In this document: positions 8,650 through 17,742 of the stretch, one piece after another | Layout: each line of letters starts with the position of its first letter | Position numbering within the stretch: position 1 is the stretch's first letter | Assembly: GCA_904501975.1 (NCBI GenBank) | Contig: CAJGCZ010000016.1 | Coordinates: 1 to 42,075 of the forward strand | DNA from: an uncultured Akkermansia sp. | GTDB taxonomy: Bacteria > Verrucomicrobiota > Verrucomicrobiia > Verrucomicrobiales > Akkermansiaceae | Direction: 5' to 3' | Length of the DNA stretch: 42,075 nucleotides | Position numbers and translations under genes: made by a program | The notes under the pieces: generated by a model | Told to the model about the DNA's origin: nothing | The model's database searches: none | Seen by the model: the letters and a program-made list of their open reading frames with translations, nothing else

Positions 8650-10698
8650 TTACTTCTTCTTTCCGATTTTGGCCTTCTTGGCGGGGACTTCCTTGCCGGT
8701 TACAACGGTTTCCAGCGGAATGCGAATAAAGCCGATGCCACGGCAGCCGTTTTTGCCGTTGTTGTGGCAGGTTTCGTAGAAAATACCCACATGGTTGGCA
8801 TCCGTCATGGCTATGCAGGAGTACCCCATGCATTGGCGCACATCGTACAGGTAGCCTTCATTCCAAGTCTTGCCGTCATCGTGAGAGGTGCGAATGGTCA
8901 TGTGGTTGCGGCCACCGCTCTTGGGGTTAGAGAAGAGCATCAGTTCGCCGTACTTCTTCGTCTTCACCTTCACCACAGACCCCTGGCAGGTCGGTTCCTG
9001 CAGGTCCTTGAGGTTGGTGGAGTGCGGCTGCCAGGTCTTGCCTAAATCCTTGGTAACGTACACAATGCGCTTGCCTTGGCGGGCTTCGTTGCGGCAATTA
9101 ATCATGATGGAACCATCCTTCAGCTCTACTACCTGGCACTCAGAGGTGCTGTGCGGCACGCCGTTGCCGTATACCCAGTTTTTGCCACCGTCTGTGGAGT
9201 AGCAAATGGTGCTCATGCACTGCGGGTTGGCACCGCGCTGCCAAATCTGAGCCGGGAAAACAATCGTGCCATCCTTCAGCGTAATACCATTGCCCGGGCC
9301 GGCCAAAATGGTTGTCCATTCATCCTTCTTAATTTGGCGAGTCGGATTCACGTGCTCTTTGGCCCAAGTTTTGCCATCGTCGTCGCTGTAGGTCATTTCC
9401 CATTGGCCGGTAGATTTCGGGTCAAAGCCGGTCTTAGAAGTCCACAGTGAAGCACCGCCGGAGAAGTGACAAGCAAGGGCCTGCATCCAAATGCGGCCGG
9501 TTTTGTCCTGCACAATGCAGGGGTCGCCACAGCCGTTATCGCCGCCGGGGCCGGCATCCATGCCCACATAAGGCTTGGTCCAGGTTTGGCCACCATCGGT
9601 AGAGCGCACCACGGCCACATCAATATCGGCGCACAGGTCGCCCTCGTGCGTGTAGCGGGCATCAAAGCAGCCCACCAAAGCGCCACTCTTGGAGCGAATC
9701 AATCCCGGAATACGGAAAGCAATACTGTCGCGCTCTCCTCCGGCAGTTTGGTTTTGCACAGCCTCTCCGGGCACGGCCACCAAATAGCCTACTCGCTGTG
9801 TCACGGGCTCCAACTCGGCTTGGTATGTTGTGCCGTCAATGGTGGTCACCATGTCGCTGAAGGTGATGGTGCCGCCAACCAGACATTGCTCAGTGGGCTT
9901 CACATCCACCCATAAATAGCTCTGGCCGGACGGTACCTGCCCATTGCATTCAACTGTCACGCTGCCATCGGCATTCGGTGTAGCGCTGCCAAACACAACA
10001 CTGTGGCTAAAATCCATGCCCTTATCATTGCCGGTGCGAATCGTTACACTTTCCACGTTGTCCGGGTTATCCACCTTCAGCGTCACTTTGTCCAAGCTCT
10101 TCGGATCGGTTGAGCCGCCGGTCTTAATCTCCACACCCATGACGGGGTTGAAATGGGCACGTTTCATGATGGGGTATACGCCCGGATTAATGCCCGTTAC
10201 GGACTTGATGACCATGGGGCCATCCATAATGCTGAAATCATCAATCAAAATACCCCCCTTTTCATCGGAAGTGCAAACAAACTTAACCGCCGTGGTGCCG
10301 ACCGGAAGCTTCGCCTCAGCATGCAAACGATATCCGCCAACCCCTATATTGTTGTTGTGTACCAGTTGCTTTTCACCCTCCGGGGTAATGGCGATGAAGG
10401 AGAAATCAAACGGGGCGCGGCTGGTCCAGCGCTCAGCCCAAAAATCGCAAGGTGTTTCTTTGGTTAAGGGCTTTTCCAGCGCAATGGTAACGCTCTTGTC
10501 TTTGCCCCCCAAAACACGCAGAGCAGCAGCACCTGTGCGGCCCTTGCCCTTGGTAATTTCTGCATGACCCGGAGCCGCGGTTAAGGCACCGTAGATGGTC
10601 TCGCCGTTGGTAAGATTACCGCCGGGCAAGGAATCAAAACTTTCTGTAGCCATCACAAGGCCACACGCCAGCAAACTAAAGATGGTGTGTTTCAACAT
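8650..10698 (-). CDS. Secreted exo-alpha-sialidase (GH33)
   Basis: This enzyme releases terminal sialic acids from glycans such as mucin and acts outside the cytoplasm. The ATG at 10698 is preferred over that at 10716 because it starts directly with a signal peptide (MLKHTIFSLLACGLVMA); the mature protein is about 660 aa. After a beta-rich N-terminal module (about residues 20-190) comes a BNR-associated N-terminal-type domain (PIMKRAHFNPVMGVEI onward). The six-bladed sialidase propeller follows, with the FRIPGLI Arg-triad motif and five Asp boxes (STDGGQTW, SDDDGKTW, STDGGKNW, TKDLGKTW, SHDDGKTW). It also has a CRNEARQGKR segment and MGYSCIAM, which holds the nucleophilic tyrosine. The lysine-rich C-terminus is ordinary. 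It ends a minus-strand gene run starting with the antiporter and fits a mucin-using lifestyle together with the GH2 enzyme at 29.7 kb. Confidence 0.93.
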   Translation of the reverse strand: MLKHTIFSLLACGLVMATESFDSLPGGNLTNGETIYGALTAAPGHAEITKGKGRTGAAALRVLGGKDKSVTIALEKPLTKETPCDFWAERWTSRAPFDFSFIAITPEGEKQLVHNNNIGVGGYRLHAEAKLPVGTTAVKFVCTSDEKGGILIDDFSIMDGPMVIKSVTGINPGVYPIMKRAHFNPVMGVEIKTGGSTDPKSLDKVTLKVDNPDNVESVTIRTGNDKGMDFSHSVVFGSATPNADGSVTVECNGQVPSGQSYLWVDVKPTEQCLVGGTITFSDMVTTIDGTTYQAELEPVTQRVGYLVAVPGEAVQNQTAGGERDSIAFRIPGLIRSKSGALVGCFDARYTHEGDLCADIDVAVVRSTDGGQTWTKPYVGMDAGPGGDNGCGDPCIVQDKTGRIWMQALACHFSGGASLWTSKTGFDPKSTGQWEMTYSDDDGKTWAKEHVNPTRQIKKDEWTTILAGPGNGITLKDGTIVFPAQIWQRGANPQCMSTICYSTDGGKNWVYGNGVPHSTSECQVVELKDGSIMINCRNEARQGKRIVYVTKDLGKTWQPHSTNLKDLQEPTCQGSVVKVKTKKYGELMLFSNPKSGGRNHMTIRTSHDDGKTWNEGYLYDVRQCMGYSCIAMTDANHVGIFYETCHNNGKNGCRGIGFIRIPLETVVTGKEVPAKKAKIGKKK

Positions 10699-10768
10699 AC
10701 TCGTATCTTCTACCATAAAGACGCCGAGCTTTCAAGCCAATTTTTCGAGGGTGTTTGTGGGTTATCGC

Positions 10769-11053
10769 TCACTTGTGCCTCTTCAGCCCTCGCCACAGGC
10801 AGGTGATAGCCAGCGGAATACAGCCAAAATCGAGCACCAAGGCGGTAAAAGCCCATAATTCATACCCCGGGCGCAACACCAAGCTCAGGGCATAAAACAT
10901 AACAATACACCCTACCAGAGGGTAATAGCGGGCAGGGGTATCGCCCTCTTCGCGCTTAAAAGAATTATAGAGCCATGCGCGCCAGTTCTCCACCGCAAAG
11001 AGCCCTCCTATAACAAAGAGGACAACAGCAACGGTATCAAAAATCCAACCCAT
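10769..11053 (-). CDS. Small three-helix membrane protein, unknown
   Basis: The 94-aa protein has three hydrophobic stretches: DTVAVVLFVIGGLFAVENW, YPLVGCIVMFYALSLVL and LWAFTALVLDFGCIPLAI. It ends with a basic WRGLKRHK tail. It lies 19 bp downstream of riboflavin synthase and 70 bp upstream of the sialidase on the same strand, so it is likely part of the same transcript. I do not recognise a family, and no catalytic motif is visible. Its existence is supported by position and coherent membrane-protein character. Confidence 0.65.
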   Translation of the reverse strand: MGWIFDTVAVVLFVIGGLFAVENWRAWLYNSFKREEGDTPARYYPLVGCIVMFYALSLVLRPGYELWAFTALVLDFGCIPLAITCLWRGLKRHK

Positions 11054-11072
11054 GGCTCATTTGGAAGGAAAA

Positions 11073-11666
11073 TCAGGAGGGGCGGAACATCTTTTCCACA
11101 TACTTAGCAATCATGTCCACCTCAATATCCACAACGGTGCCGCTGCTGTAGGTGTGCATGATGGTGCGCTGCCAAGTGTGCGGCGTAATCCAGAATTCTA
11201 ATTCACTTTCTGCGGCGTGAATCGAGGCAATCGTCAGCGAAATGCCGTCAATACAAATACTACCCTTATCAATGGTGTAGCGCAGGTATTCGGCCGGAAT
11301 CCTGATACTCACCATGTGGTCTTGCCCCACCGGAGTAATCGAAGTGACCGTGCCGGTAGCATCCACATGGCCCATCACCAAATGGCCTCCGAATCGGCCA
11401 TTGCTGCCCATGGCGCGCTCCAAATTACACAGGGAACCTTCAACCAGCGTGCCCAAAGAGGTAACACGCATCGTTTGAGTCAGCAAGTCAAACTCCACCT
11501 CGTTGCCGTTGATGCGGTCCACCGTCAGGCAGCAACCATTCACCGCTACCGAGTCGCCCAAAGAAAGCTCCGCAGCAAAGGGAATCTCGATAGTGTAGCG
11601 GGCTCCCTTTTCAACGGGAACGCGTTTCAATACTTTGCCGGTGCATTCAACAATTCCGGTAAACAT
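11073..11666 (-). CDS. ribE: Riboflavin synthase, alpha subunit
   Basis: The enzyme dismutates two 6,7-dimethyl-8-ribityllumazine molecules to riboflavin. The 197-aa length and the two lumazine-binding repeats are standard. Repeat 1 starts MFTGIVECTGKV, with SVAVNGCCLTV. Repeat 2 starts GHLVMGHVDATGTV, with GSICIDGISLTIASI. The N-terminal MFTGI motif, needed for catalysis, is intact. It lies only 14 bp after the antiporter stop, implying co-transcription. The other riboflavin genes are not in the window, so it is detached from the usual rib cluster. Confidence 0.95.
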   Translation of the reverse strand: MFTGIVECTGKVLKRVPVEKGARYTIEIPFAAELSLGDSVAVNGCCLTVDRINGNEVEFDLLTQTMRVTSLGTLVEGSLCNLERAMGSNGRFGGHLVMGHVDATGTVTSITPVGQDHMVSIRIPAEYLRYTIDKGSICIDGISLTIASIHAAESELEFWITPHTWQRTIMHTYSSGTVVDIEVDMIAKYVEKMFRPS

Positions 11667-11680
11667 ATTGTGTATAAGCG

Positions 11681-13666
11681 TTATTGCTGGTTCTCAACAG
11701 TGGTTTGTGTTACAGGGGCTTGCGGTGCGGCAGGCGCCTCTTGCTCTTGAGCTGAGGGGCAGGTAAGCAGGAACATCAGGAACATGATAGTGGTGGGAAT
11801 AAATGCCCACAGGAAAAGCTGAATGGCATTAATACCCCCCTTGAAGAACTTACCCAAAATAGCCTGGCCGGCCGGGTTCGGGGCGTTGGCAATCACCGTC
11901 AAGCCACCGCCCGTTACAGCACCGGCAACAATGGCGTATTTAATCTGCTCCTGCAGCCCGGGTACCGTGCTGGCAAGGTAGGTTACAGAGGCATTATCGT
12001 TGAAGGCCGTCAAAATGCTGGCAACACCCATGGTAGCAGTAGCACCCATTTCTGAGAGGGCTTGCAGCACAGGCTCCATCCACCAACCTTGCACACCGCC
12101 CAGCGTTACCAAGCCGGCAAGGAAGAAGGCTACCAGCAGCGGCACCTTGATGGTTACATGGTTTTGGTACTGTGGCGTGGCTAAGGTAAAGCCCAAGAAG
12201 AACATGAATCCACCCATAAACAAGGCCGGATGGTGGTTGAAGTATACCGTCCAGGCCAAGAAGGCAATGGAAACCACATAAACCCACACCGGAATATTGT
12301 CCTGGCGGTCTTCCCATGTTGTGGGTACTGCGTGTTCAAATGCCATCTGGCTGCGCTGCACTTCTTCCAAACGCTTGAACTCCTTGCGGAAAATCATGAA
12401 GTACAGGATATTGGAGATGATAATGCCTACAACGGCCTTCCACCCGAAGTTGATAATCATGTGGTCAAATCCGAATCTCCATTTCTCGGAAATCATCACA
12501 ATGGGCGGGGCGGCAAAGTGGGTCAGTGTGCCACCTACGGACACGTTCACAAAGAGCAGTGCCAGCGTGGCATAGCAAAGGCCGGCGCTGGGCTTCAGTT
12601 GGTAAATCTTCTTGCTCAGCAAAATGGCGGCCAATGTCATAGCGGCGGGCTCTGTAATGAAAGAGCCCAACAGCGGTGCAATGCAGAGCACGGAGAGCCA
12701 CCAAGCGGCAGGAGTTCCCTTGCCCAAGGCGGCGCCCTTCTTCAGTGTGTTTTCTGCCAAACGGTAAATGGGGCGGGAGGCTGCAATCACCATCACTACA
12801 GCCACAAACATGGCTTCCGTAAAGACCACATCGTGGTCAATGTACTTCAGGAAGTCCTCCATCGAGTAATAGTTAACGCATACCAAGGCAAACGGAATCA
12901 CCCATAAGCCGAACACTACTTCTACCTCGCCCAAGAAATGCAGAATCGTGGAGGTAAAGGAGACCGGCAAGCGCTGCTCCGGGTGCTCGATACGGAATTT
13001 TTGAGCGCGGAGAGATTCCTTGTGCTTTTTCTCTAAATGGTGAGCGTAGGAAGAAATCTTCGGTGCCAAGAAGGTGTGCAAAATGGCCATGAAAAAGATA
13101 ATCGTAGCGGCCAGGTTGAAGGGGTCCACCTCCACGCGGTAACACAGCTTTTGCCAAAGAGACATGCCTTGCTCCCCTTGGGCATACAGGCGCAGCGGAA
13201 TCGGGAAGCGGGAGTACTGCTCGTTGTTGCCGGTGTAGTGGCAGGTCCATGCCGGTAATTCATCTTTCTTGCGGTTCCACACCAGCTCGCCGCAGTCGGG
13301 GCAGGGAATACCATTGGGCGGGGGCAGGAAGTTGACTCGCATGCGTGCGTGCTCCAGAGGAGTGTGGCCGTCAAAGGCGTGGTGCTCCGTCAGGTTCATG
13401 TACCCTCGGAGCACATGGAAGTTGATGTACGGAGCCACCTTTCGGAGTACATTTTTTGCTTCCGCCGGCAAATTAGACTGTTCGATATAAGTCTCTTTAA
13501 TTTTAGTCTCCGTATTCGGTTGGTCTTTGGCACCTTCATCGGTAAGAGACATCATATCTGCTGCTTCCGGACGCACGTTAGGAGTGGACTCCGTTGCATG
13601 AGATTGGCAAATCAAAGCCGTAGCCAACGTGCAGATGAGAATCGTATATCTGATGATAAAACGCAT
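11681..13666 (-). CDS. Putative Na+/H+ antiporter with large exported N-terminal domain
   Basis: From the ATG at 13666 the protein is 661 aa and begins with a signal-like hydrophobic segment (RFIIRYTILICTLATALICQSHA). An alternative ATG lies at 13693, and the frame is open to 13780. Residues up to about 180 are soluble and include a CPDCG motif and a second Cys in WTCHYTG, like a zinc-ribbon or redox pair. The rest is polytopic with about ten hydrophobic helices. It contains EPAAMTLAAILLSKKIYQL, GGTLTHFAAPPIVMI and ASILTAFNDNASVTYLAS, motifs of the ion-transporter family annotated as putative Na+/H+ antiporters (NhaD/ArsB-like). The C-terminus is a short Pro/Gln-rich tail. It is followed at 14 bp by ribE and preceded by the TPR gene. 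Ion and direction of transport are inferred from family only. Confidence 0.8.
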   Translation of the reverse strand: MRFIIRYTILICTLATALICQSHATESTPNVRPEAADMMSLTDEGAKDQPNTETKIKETYIEQSNLPAEAKNVLRKVAPYINFHVLRGYMNLTEHHAFDGHTPLEHARMRVNFLPPPNGIPCPDCGELVWNRKKDELPAWTCHYTGNNEQYSRFPIPLRLYAQGEQGMSLWQKLCYRVEVDPFNLAATIIFFMAILHTFLAPKISSYAHHLEKKHKESLRAQKFRIEHPEQRLPVSFTSTILHFLGEVEVVFGLWVIPFALVCVNYYSMEDFLKYIDHDVVFTEAMFVAVVMVIAASRPIYRLAENTLKKGAALGKGTPAAWWLSVLCIAPLLGSFITEPAAMTLAAILLSKKIYQLKPSAGLCYATLALLFVNVSVGGTLTHFAAPPIVMISEKWRFGFDHMIINFGWKAVVGIIISNILYFMIFRKEFKRLEEVQRSQMAFEHAVPTTWEDRQDNIPVWVYVVSIAFLAWTVYFNHHPALFMGGFMFFLGFTLATPQYQNHVTIKVPLLVAFFLAGLVTLGGVQGWWMEPVLQALSEMGATATMGVASILTAFNDNASVTYLASTVPGLQEQIKYAIVAGAVTGGGLTVIANAPNPAGQAILGKFFKGGINAIQLFLWAFIPTTIMFLMFLLTCPSAQEQEAPAAPQAPVTQTTVENQQ

Positions 13667-13776
13667 GACGAGAGAAAGTGTTACTGCGCTCATACTAGCA
13701 CAACAGCGCTCCGTTGGCGAGTTAAAAATTGCATGCGCAACGGATTTTTTGCGCTCAAAAACAGCTAATTGAGGTA

Positions 13777-16296
13777 TCAATTACGCTTGCTGCGCGTCTG
13801 TTTCAACTTCTTTTCCGGTTCCGGCGGATTAAGCTCCTTAATCTCTCCGCCGGATTCGCGGATGCGTTGAGTTGCAGGCAATTTCAGGCGCAGTTTCACT
13901 CGCTTGGTGCGTTTGCCTTTTTTCACGCGCACCGTTGTGGTGCTGAAGCGCGATTTATCCACCGTGGTGCTGCGGCCGGCATCCGAGGGGGTCGGTGCCG
14001 CCTTGGTACCCGTGGCGGTAAGGCGAGCAATCTCCTCCATAACGGAGCGGCGCTGGGCCTCAATGGGGTCTTCCTGCACCTCCGGTTCCGTGGCGTCTTC
14101 ACTGTTCGGCGTCTGTTCGCCATCAATGTTTTCTGTTGAACCGTCCGTTGCCGGTTGTTCTCCGTCCGCCGCAGGCTCCACACTATCCGGATGGTGCTGT
14201 TGTTTCAGGCGCTGAGCTTCCGTTTCCGGTTGAATCTGCTCCACCAAGTCATCGCCGGGAGTATTGGCGTTATCCGGGTGGTTGCGCAGGTAATTTTCAA
14301 ATTCGGTATCGGGCTCGGCGCCTGCACGCACGGCACGGTCGTAGGCACGGGCGGCGTCCGGAATGCGCCCCATCTCAGCATACAAGCGAGCCATGTTGTA
14401 ATGGGCATCGGCCAAACTGGGCTTCAGCTTCACAGCGGCAGCAAAGTGGCTCAGAGCCGGTTCAATGCGATTGGAAATACCCTCAATGTTGGCCAAATAG
14501 AAGAAGGCCTCGGCATTGGCCGGATCGAGCTCAATCGTATAAATAAACATCTGCTCCGCTTCTTCCATGCGGTCCATGCGGTAGTAGCAAATACCGGCCA
14601 GGAAGTAAGAAATCGGCAAATCCGGGGAAAGTCGGGTAGCACGGGTTAAAAACTCCGTTGCTTCCTCGCACTTATTGCGGTACAGCAAGATAGTGCCAAG
14701 GTTTACCAAGCAGGGAACATGGTCCGGCTGGTAATCGTACAGCGTGCGGTACAATTGTTCTGCCGCGGTGTATCGGCTCTTATTAAAGGCGTTATCAGCT
14801 TGCTTGGTAAGTGTTTCAATCGCCAGGCTGCGGCGCACGGCGGCAGTGCCGTCTGCGTCTTCCTGGGGCTCGTTCTTCTCGCCGGCACGAATAGACTCAA
14901 TCATGCGGCGCTCGGCATCAGTCAACTCAAGCTTACTTTCGTCGTCCAGCTTTTGCAACTGAGCCACCATTTCCGCATTCTCATTTTTCAGCTGTTTGTA
15001 GGTATCCAGCAGCATTTGTCGGCCTTCTTCCTGCATCTCAATGGTGCGGCGCTGTTTGGCGATAATGTCTTTCAGTACCTGCGTTTCCTCCACCAAGGCG
15101 GGGTCTACCGTGGGTTGGGCAGCTTGGGCAGCCGCAGCGGCCTCCAAATTGTTCAGGCGCTCCGTCAAGTCCGACACACGGCGGCGGTAGCCGCGGTTTT
15201 CGTCGTAAATGGCACCCAACTGTTCGCGCAGTTGCTCCACCTCGTCGCGAGCCGTGGCAATTTGCTGGTTGAGCACATCATTCTCATCAGCGGCACCGGC
15301 AGCAGCGGCTTCCAGCTCAGCCACGCGTTCACGTGCCTGTTTAAGTTGTTCTGCCAAGGTCAGGTTTTGGTCTAACAAGGCCTTGGTCTTTTCCGGGTTA
15401 TTAAGTTCCACAATGGCGCGCAGCTGCTCATTTTCAGCCTTCAGCTCATCGCGTTCCTTCTTCACACGCTCCAACTCTGCCTGCGTTTCAGCCAACTGAG
15501 AGCTTAGCTCGGCAGCGCGATTTTCCGCTTCCTCGCGAGCCTTTTCGGATTCCCTCAGCTTTTCTTCCGTTTCTGCTAATTTCTTGGCGTACGAGGCAAC
15601 CAGTTCATTGCTCACGGTGCGCTCTTTGGCAATCTCCTGCTGCAGGTTCTCATAGCGCTCCTTGTACATCTTCATGTCCAGTTGAGAAGCAACCAGGTCT
15701 TTCTGTACCTTTTTGTACTGCTCATCCAGCTCGGTGTAAGCGCGGGAGATTCGGGAGCACTCTTCCTTAAGGCGTGCAATTGTGTTGTAAAGTTCCTTAT
15801 CCGTTGTGTCGTAGTTCGGTAGTACCACGCTGTCGGGGTCAATAATACGCCCTGTTTCCGGCAGCTCCGGCATGTTGGGTATGCCAAGGCCATCAATCTT
15901 CGGCAGTGTTTTGCCCGGTTGCTTACCGGTCGGAATCGGTGCATTGGCAGAGGCCTGCTTGTATTCAGCCATGGCCGCAGCCAATTTTTCGCGGCGGAAT
16001 CGAATCATCTCCGGCTTCCAATTCGGGTAATCGCGCACAATGGTGGCAAGCACCTTTTCCGCCTGGCGGCTCTTTTTGAGGGCTTCAACGTAATTGCCTG
16101 CGGTGGCAAGCTTTTCAGCATCGCTGCACAGGCCGAACGCTACAAGAAAGTACTCTGCCGGGTCTGCCGGTTTTTTCTTGCGAGAGCTCTGAGAAACCGG
16201 GGTGGCACCACTCAATGATTGGGCATACACCGCATCGCTCGCCAAGAGGGCTAATCCTCCGAGCGCCAAATGAATGTATGTAGAGAGAGCTGCCAT
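13777..16296 (-). CDS. Exported coiled-coil/TPR protein
   Basis: The 839-aa protein opens with a signal peptide (MAALSTYIHLALGGLALLASDAVYAQ). Residues about 160-470 are a long charged coiled coil (repeated E/K/L/Q heptads such as LSSQLAETQAELERVKKERDEL). At about 515-660 there are at least four tetratricopeptide repeats, with segments YRTLYDYQPDHVPCLVNLG, ELDPANAEAFFYLANIEG and LADAHYNMARLYAEMGRI. An acidic, Glu/Pro-rich linker follows, then a strongly basic tail (KKGKRTKRVKLRLKL). A periplasmic scaffold or peptidoglycan/outer-membrane-associated role is a reasonable guess but is not shown. It is the first gene of the run ending in the sialidase, 110 bp upstream of the antiporter start. No catalytic motif is seen. 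Confidence 0.8.
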   Translation of the reverse strand: MAALSTYIHLALGGLALLASDAVYAQSLSGATPVSQSSRKKKPADPAEYFLVAFGLCSDAEKLATAGNYVEALKKSRQAEKVLATIVRDYPNWKPEMIRFRREKLAAAMAEYKQASANAPIPTGKQPGKTLPKIDGLGIPNMPELPETGRIIDPDSVVLPNYDTTDKELYNTIARLKEECSRISRAYTELDEQYKKVQKDLVASQLDMKMYKERYENLQQEIAKERTVSNELVASYAKKLAETEEKLRESEKAREEAENRAAELSSQLAETQAELERVKKERDELKAENEQLRAIVELNNPEKTKALLDQNLTLAEQLKQARERVAELEAAAAGAADENDVLNQQIATARDEVEQLREQLGAIYDENRGYRRRVSDLTERLNNLEAAAAAQAAQPTVDPALVEETQVLKDIIAKQRRTIEMQEEGRQMLLDTYKQLKNENAEMVAQLQKLDDESKLELTDAERRMIESIRAGEKNEPQEDADGTAAVRRSLAIETLTKQADNAFNKSRYTAAEQLYRTLYDYQPDHVPCLVNLGTILLYRNKCEEATEFLTRATRLSPDLPISYFLAGICYYRMDRMEEAEQMFIYTIELDPANAEAFFYLANIEGISNRIEPALSHFAAAVKLKPSLADAHYNMARLYAEMGRIPDAARAYDRAVRAGAEPDTEFENYLRNHPDNANTPGDDLVEQIQPETEAQRLKQQHHPDSVEPAADGEQPATDGSTENIDGEQTPNSEDATEPEVQEDPIEAQRRSVMEEIARLTATGTKAAPTPSDAGRSTTVDKSRFSTTTVRVKKGKRTKRVKLRLKLPATQRIRESGGEIKELNPPEPEKKLKQTRSKRN

Positions 16297-16385
16297 GCAG
16301 ATAATATACGTTATATCTTACCTGATTCCGCCATGAAATCAAGCAGGAATTGTGTATGCGCCGCGCTAAGATATTGTGTTGTTAC

Positions 16386-17168
16386 TTAATTCAAACGCGG
16401 GACAGATGCCAGAAGGTTTTGAGTATAGGGGTGTTGTGGAGTGTGGAAAATGGCGTCAGCCGTGCCGTATTCTACAATTTTTCCGCGCTGCATGACGGCA
16501 ATATCATCTGCAATGTAATGCACTACCGACAAGTCGTGCGAAATAAAAATCATACTAATCCCCATTTCTTTCGTCAAATCCGTCAACAAGTTAAGGATTT
16601 GGCTTTGGATGGAAACATCCAGCGCAGATACCGGTTCATCTGCCAATAAAAGTGCCGGTTGCGGGGCAATGGCGCGCGCAATAGCAATGCGCTGTCTCTG
16701 CCCGCCGGAGAACTCATGCGGGTATTTGTACATGTGCTCCGGGCTCAGTCCCACGCGGTTCATCAGCTCGGCCACGGCTTCTTCTCGCTCACTTTTGCGC
16801 AAAGGTGTGCGGGTGCTCAGTGCTTCTGCCAAGGTGCTCAAAATACTCATGCGAGGGTTGAGCGAGGCGTAGGGATCTTGGAACACCATCTGAAAATCCG
16901 TCCTTCTGCGCCGAATCTCACGGCCGGGGAGGGTGCTTAAATCCGTGCCATTCAATACAATGCGCCCGCCGGTCAGGGGCTGCAGCTGCATAATGGCGCG
17001 CGAAAGAGTGGATTTACCGCAACCGGATTCGCCCACCAAGCCCAAAATGCGGCCTTTTTCCAAACTCAGGCACACATCATCCACTGCACGCACAAGCTCT
17101 CCTGTCGTTCCCCAAGTATTGCGCACAGGGTAGTGCACACACGCGTGCTCGATTTCCAGATAGGCCAT
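16386..17168 (-). CDS. Oligopeptide-type ABC transporter ATP-binding protein (OppF/DppF-like)
   Basis: From the ATG at 17168 the protein is 260 aa; the frame extends to a TTG at 17210, but MAYLEIEHACVHYPV is the natural start of this family. All ABC ATPase motifs are present: Walker A GESGCGKST, Q-loop MVFQDPYASLNPR, signature FSGGQRQRIAIARAI, Walker B LLLADEP and switch ISHDLSVV. The C-terminal HPYTQNLLASVP is the start of the oligopeptide/dipeptide-specific extension, truncated compared with full OppF. It would energise peptide or nickel uptake at the inner membrane. Permease and binding-protein genes are not adjacent, so it is an orphan here or works with a system elsewhere. Confidence 0.9.
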   Translation of the reverse strand: MAYLEIEHACVHYPVRNTWGTTGELVRAVDDVCLSLEKGRILGLVGESGCGKSTLSRAIMQLQPLTGGRIVLNGTDLSTLPGREIRRRRTDFQMVFQDPYASLNPRMSILSTLAEALSTRTPLRKSEREEAVAELMNRVGLSPEHMYKYPHEFSGGQRQRIAIARAIAPQPALLLADEPVSALDVSIQSQILNLLTDLTKEMGISMIFISHDLSVVHYIADDIAVMQRGKIVEYGTADAIFHTPQHPYTQNLLASVPRLN

Positions 17169-17207
17169 GGCTCGATTGTAGCAAAGCTCCTGCGTGGGGT
17201 CAAGTAA

Positions 17208-17238
17208 CAAAAAACACGCCTGAGTTTTCTCAGGCGTG
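17208..17238 (-). terminator. Rho-independent terminator of the polyQ lipoprotein gene
   Basis: CACGCCTGAG-TTTT-CTCAGGCGTG forms a perfect 10-bp stem, followed on the minus strand by a run of T (17208-17214). It lies 42 nt past the lipoprotein stop and before the ABC gene start. Confidence 0.85.
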
Positions 17239-17280
17239 CTATCGTAAATTGATGGTAAGCAAAAGCTTACTTTGGGTCAA

Positions 17281-17403
17281 TTACTTCTTGGTCTTTACAA
17301 CCTCTACAACAGTCTCCTGCTCTACAGGCTGCTGCTGCTGCTGCTGCTGCTGGCAGGAAACGAGAGCGGCGGCGGCGAGGGCAAGAATAGCGATGGTCTT
17401 CAT
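17281..17403 (-). CDS. Small lipoprotein with polyglutamine tract
   Basis: The 40-aa product starts at the ATG at 17403. MKTIAILALAAAALVSC is a lipoprotein signal with an LVSC lipobox, so the cysteine would be lipidated and the peptide exported. Eight consecutive CAG codons (17336-17360 region) follow the Cys directly, then a short acidic/valine tail ending KTKK. The mature peptide is only about 24 residues. A strong terminator follows and AT-rich upstream DNA precedes it, so it looks like a genuine independent gene. Function is unknown. Small entericidin-like or Lpp-like structural lipopeptides are possible analogies, without sequence proof. The pure CAG tract could vary in length without changing frame. 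Confidence 0.75.
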   Translation of the reverse strand: MKTIAILALAAAALVSCQQQQQQQQPVEQETVVEVVKTKK

Positions 17404-17742
17404 AATGATCTTGACTAGTTTTGATTGTTTTGAAGTTCCCGCTTCCAAGAGTAGGAAGGGGCACGCACATTTTACAGATTTTTTCTCACTTGGCAAGCCT
17501 AAAATAACGTAATGAGTGCTTTTTTAGAGCGTTTGGTGTCTTTTGTGCATTATTACGCCTAGTTGATTGCTTTTATAATTAAAAGATTTACAATGTTTAA
17601 CAAAAATTTCCTATCATATTTGAGGTGATTCAATGAAGATGCATTTTTTTTGAGTTCAAGGTCCAAGTTATTCACAAAACCGTGGCGAAATCAAAGAAAT
17701 GAGTTGCAAACGCCGGCAGATTATGAGAAGCTGGGGGCAGAT

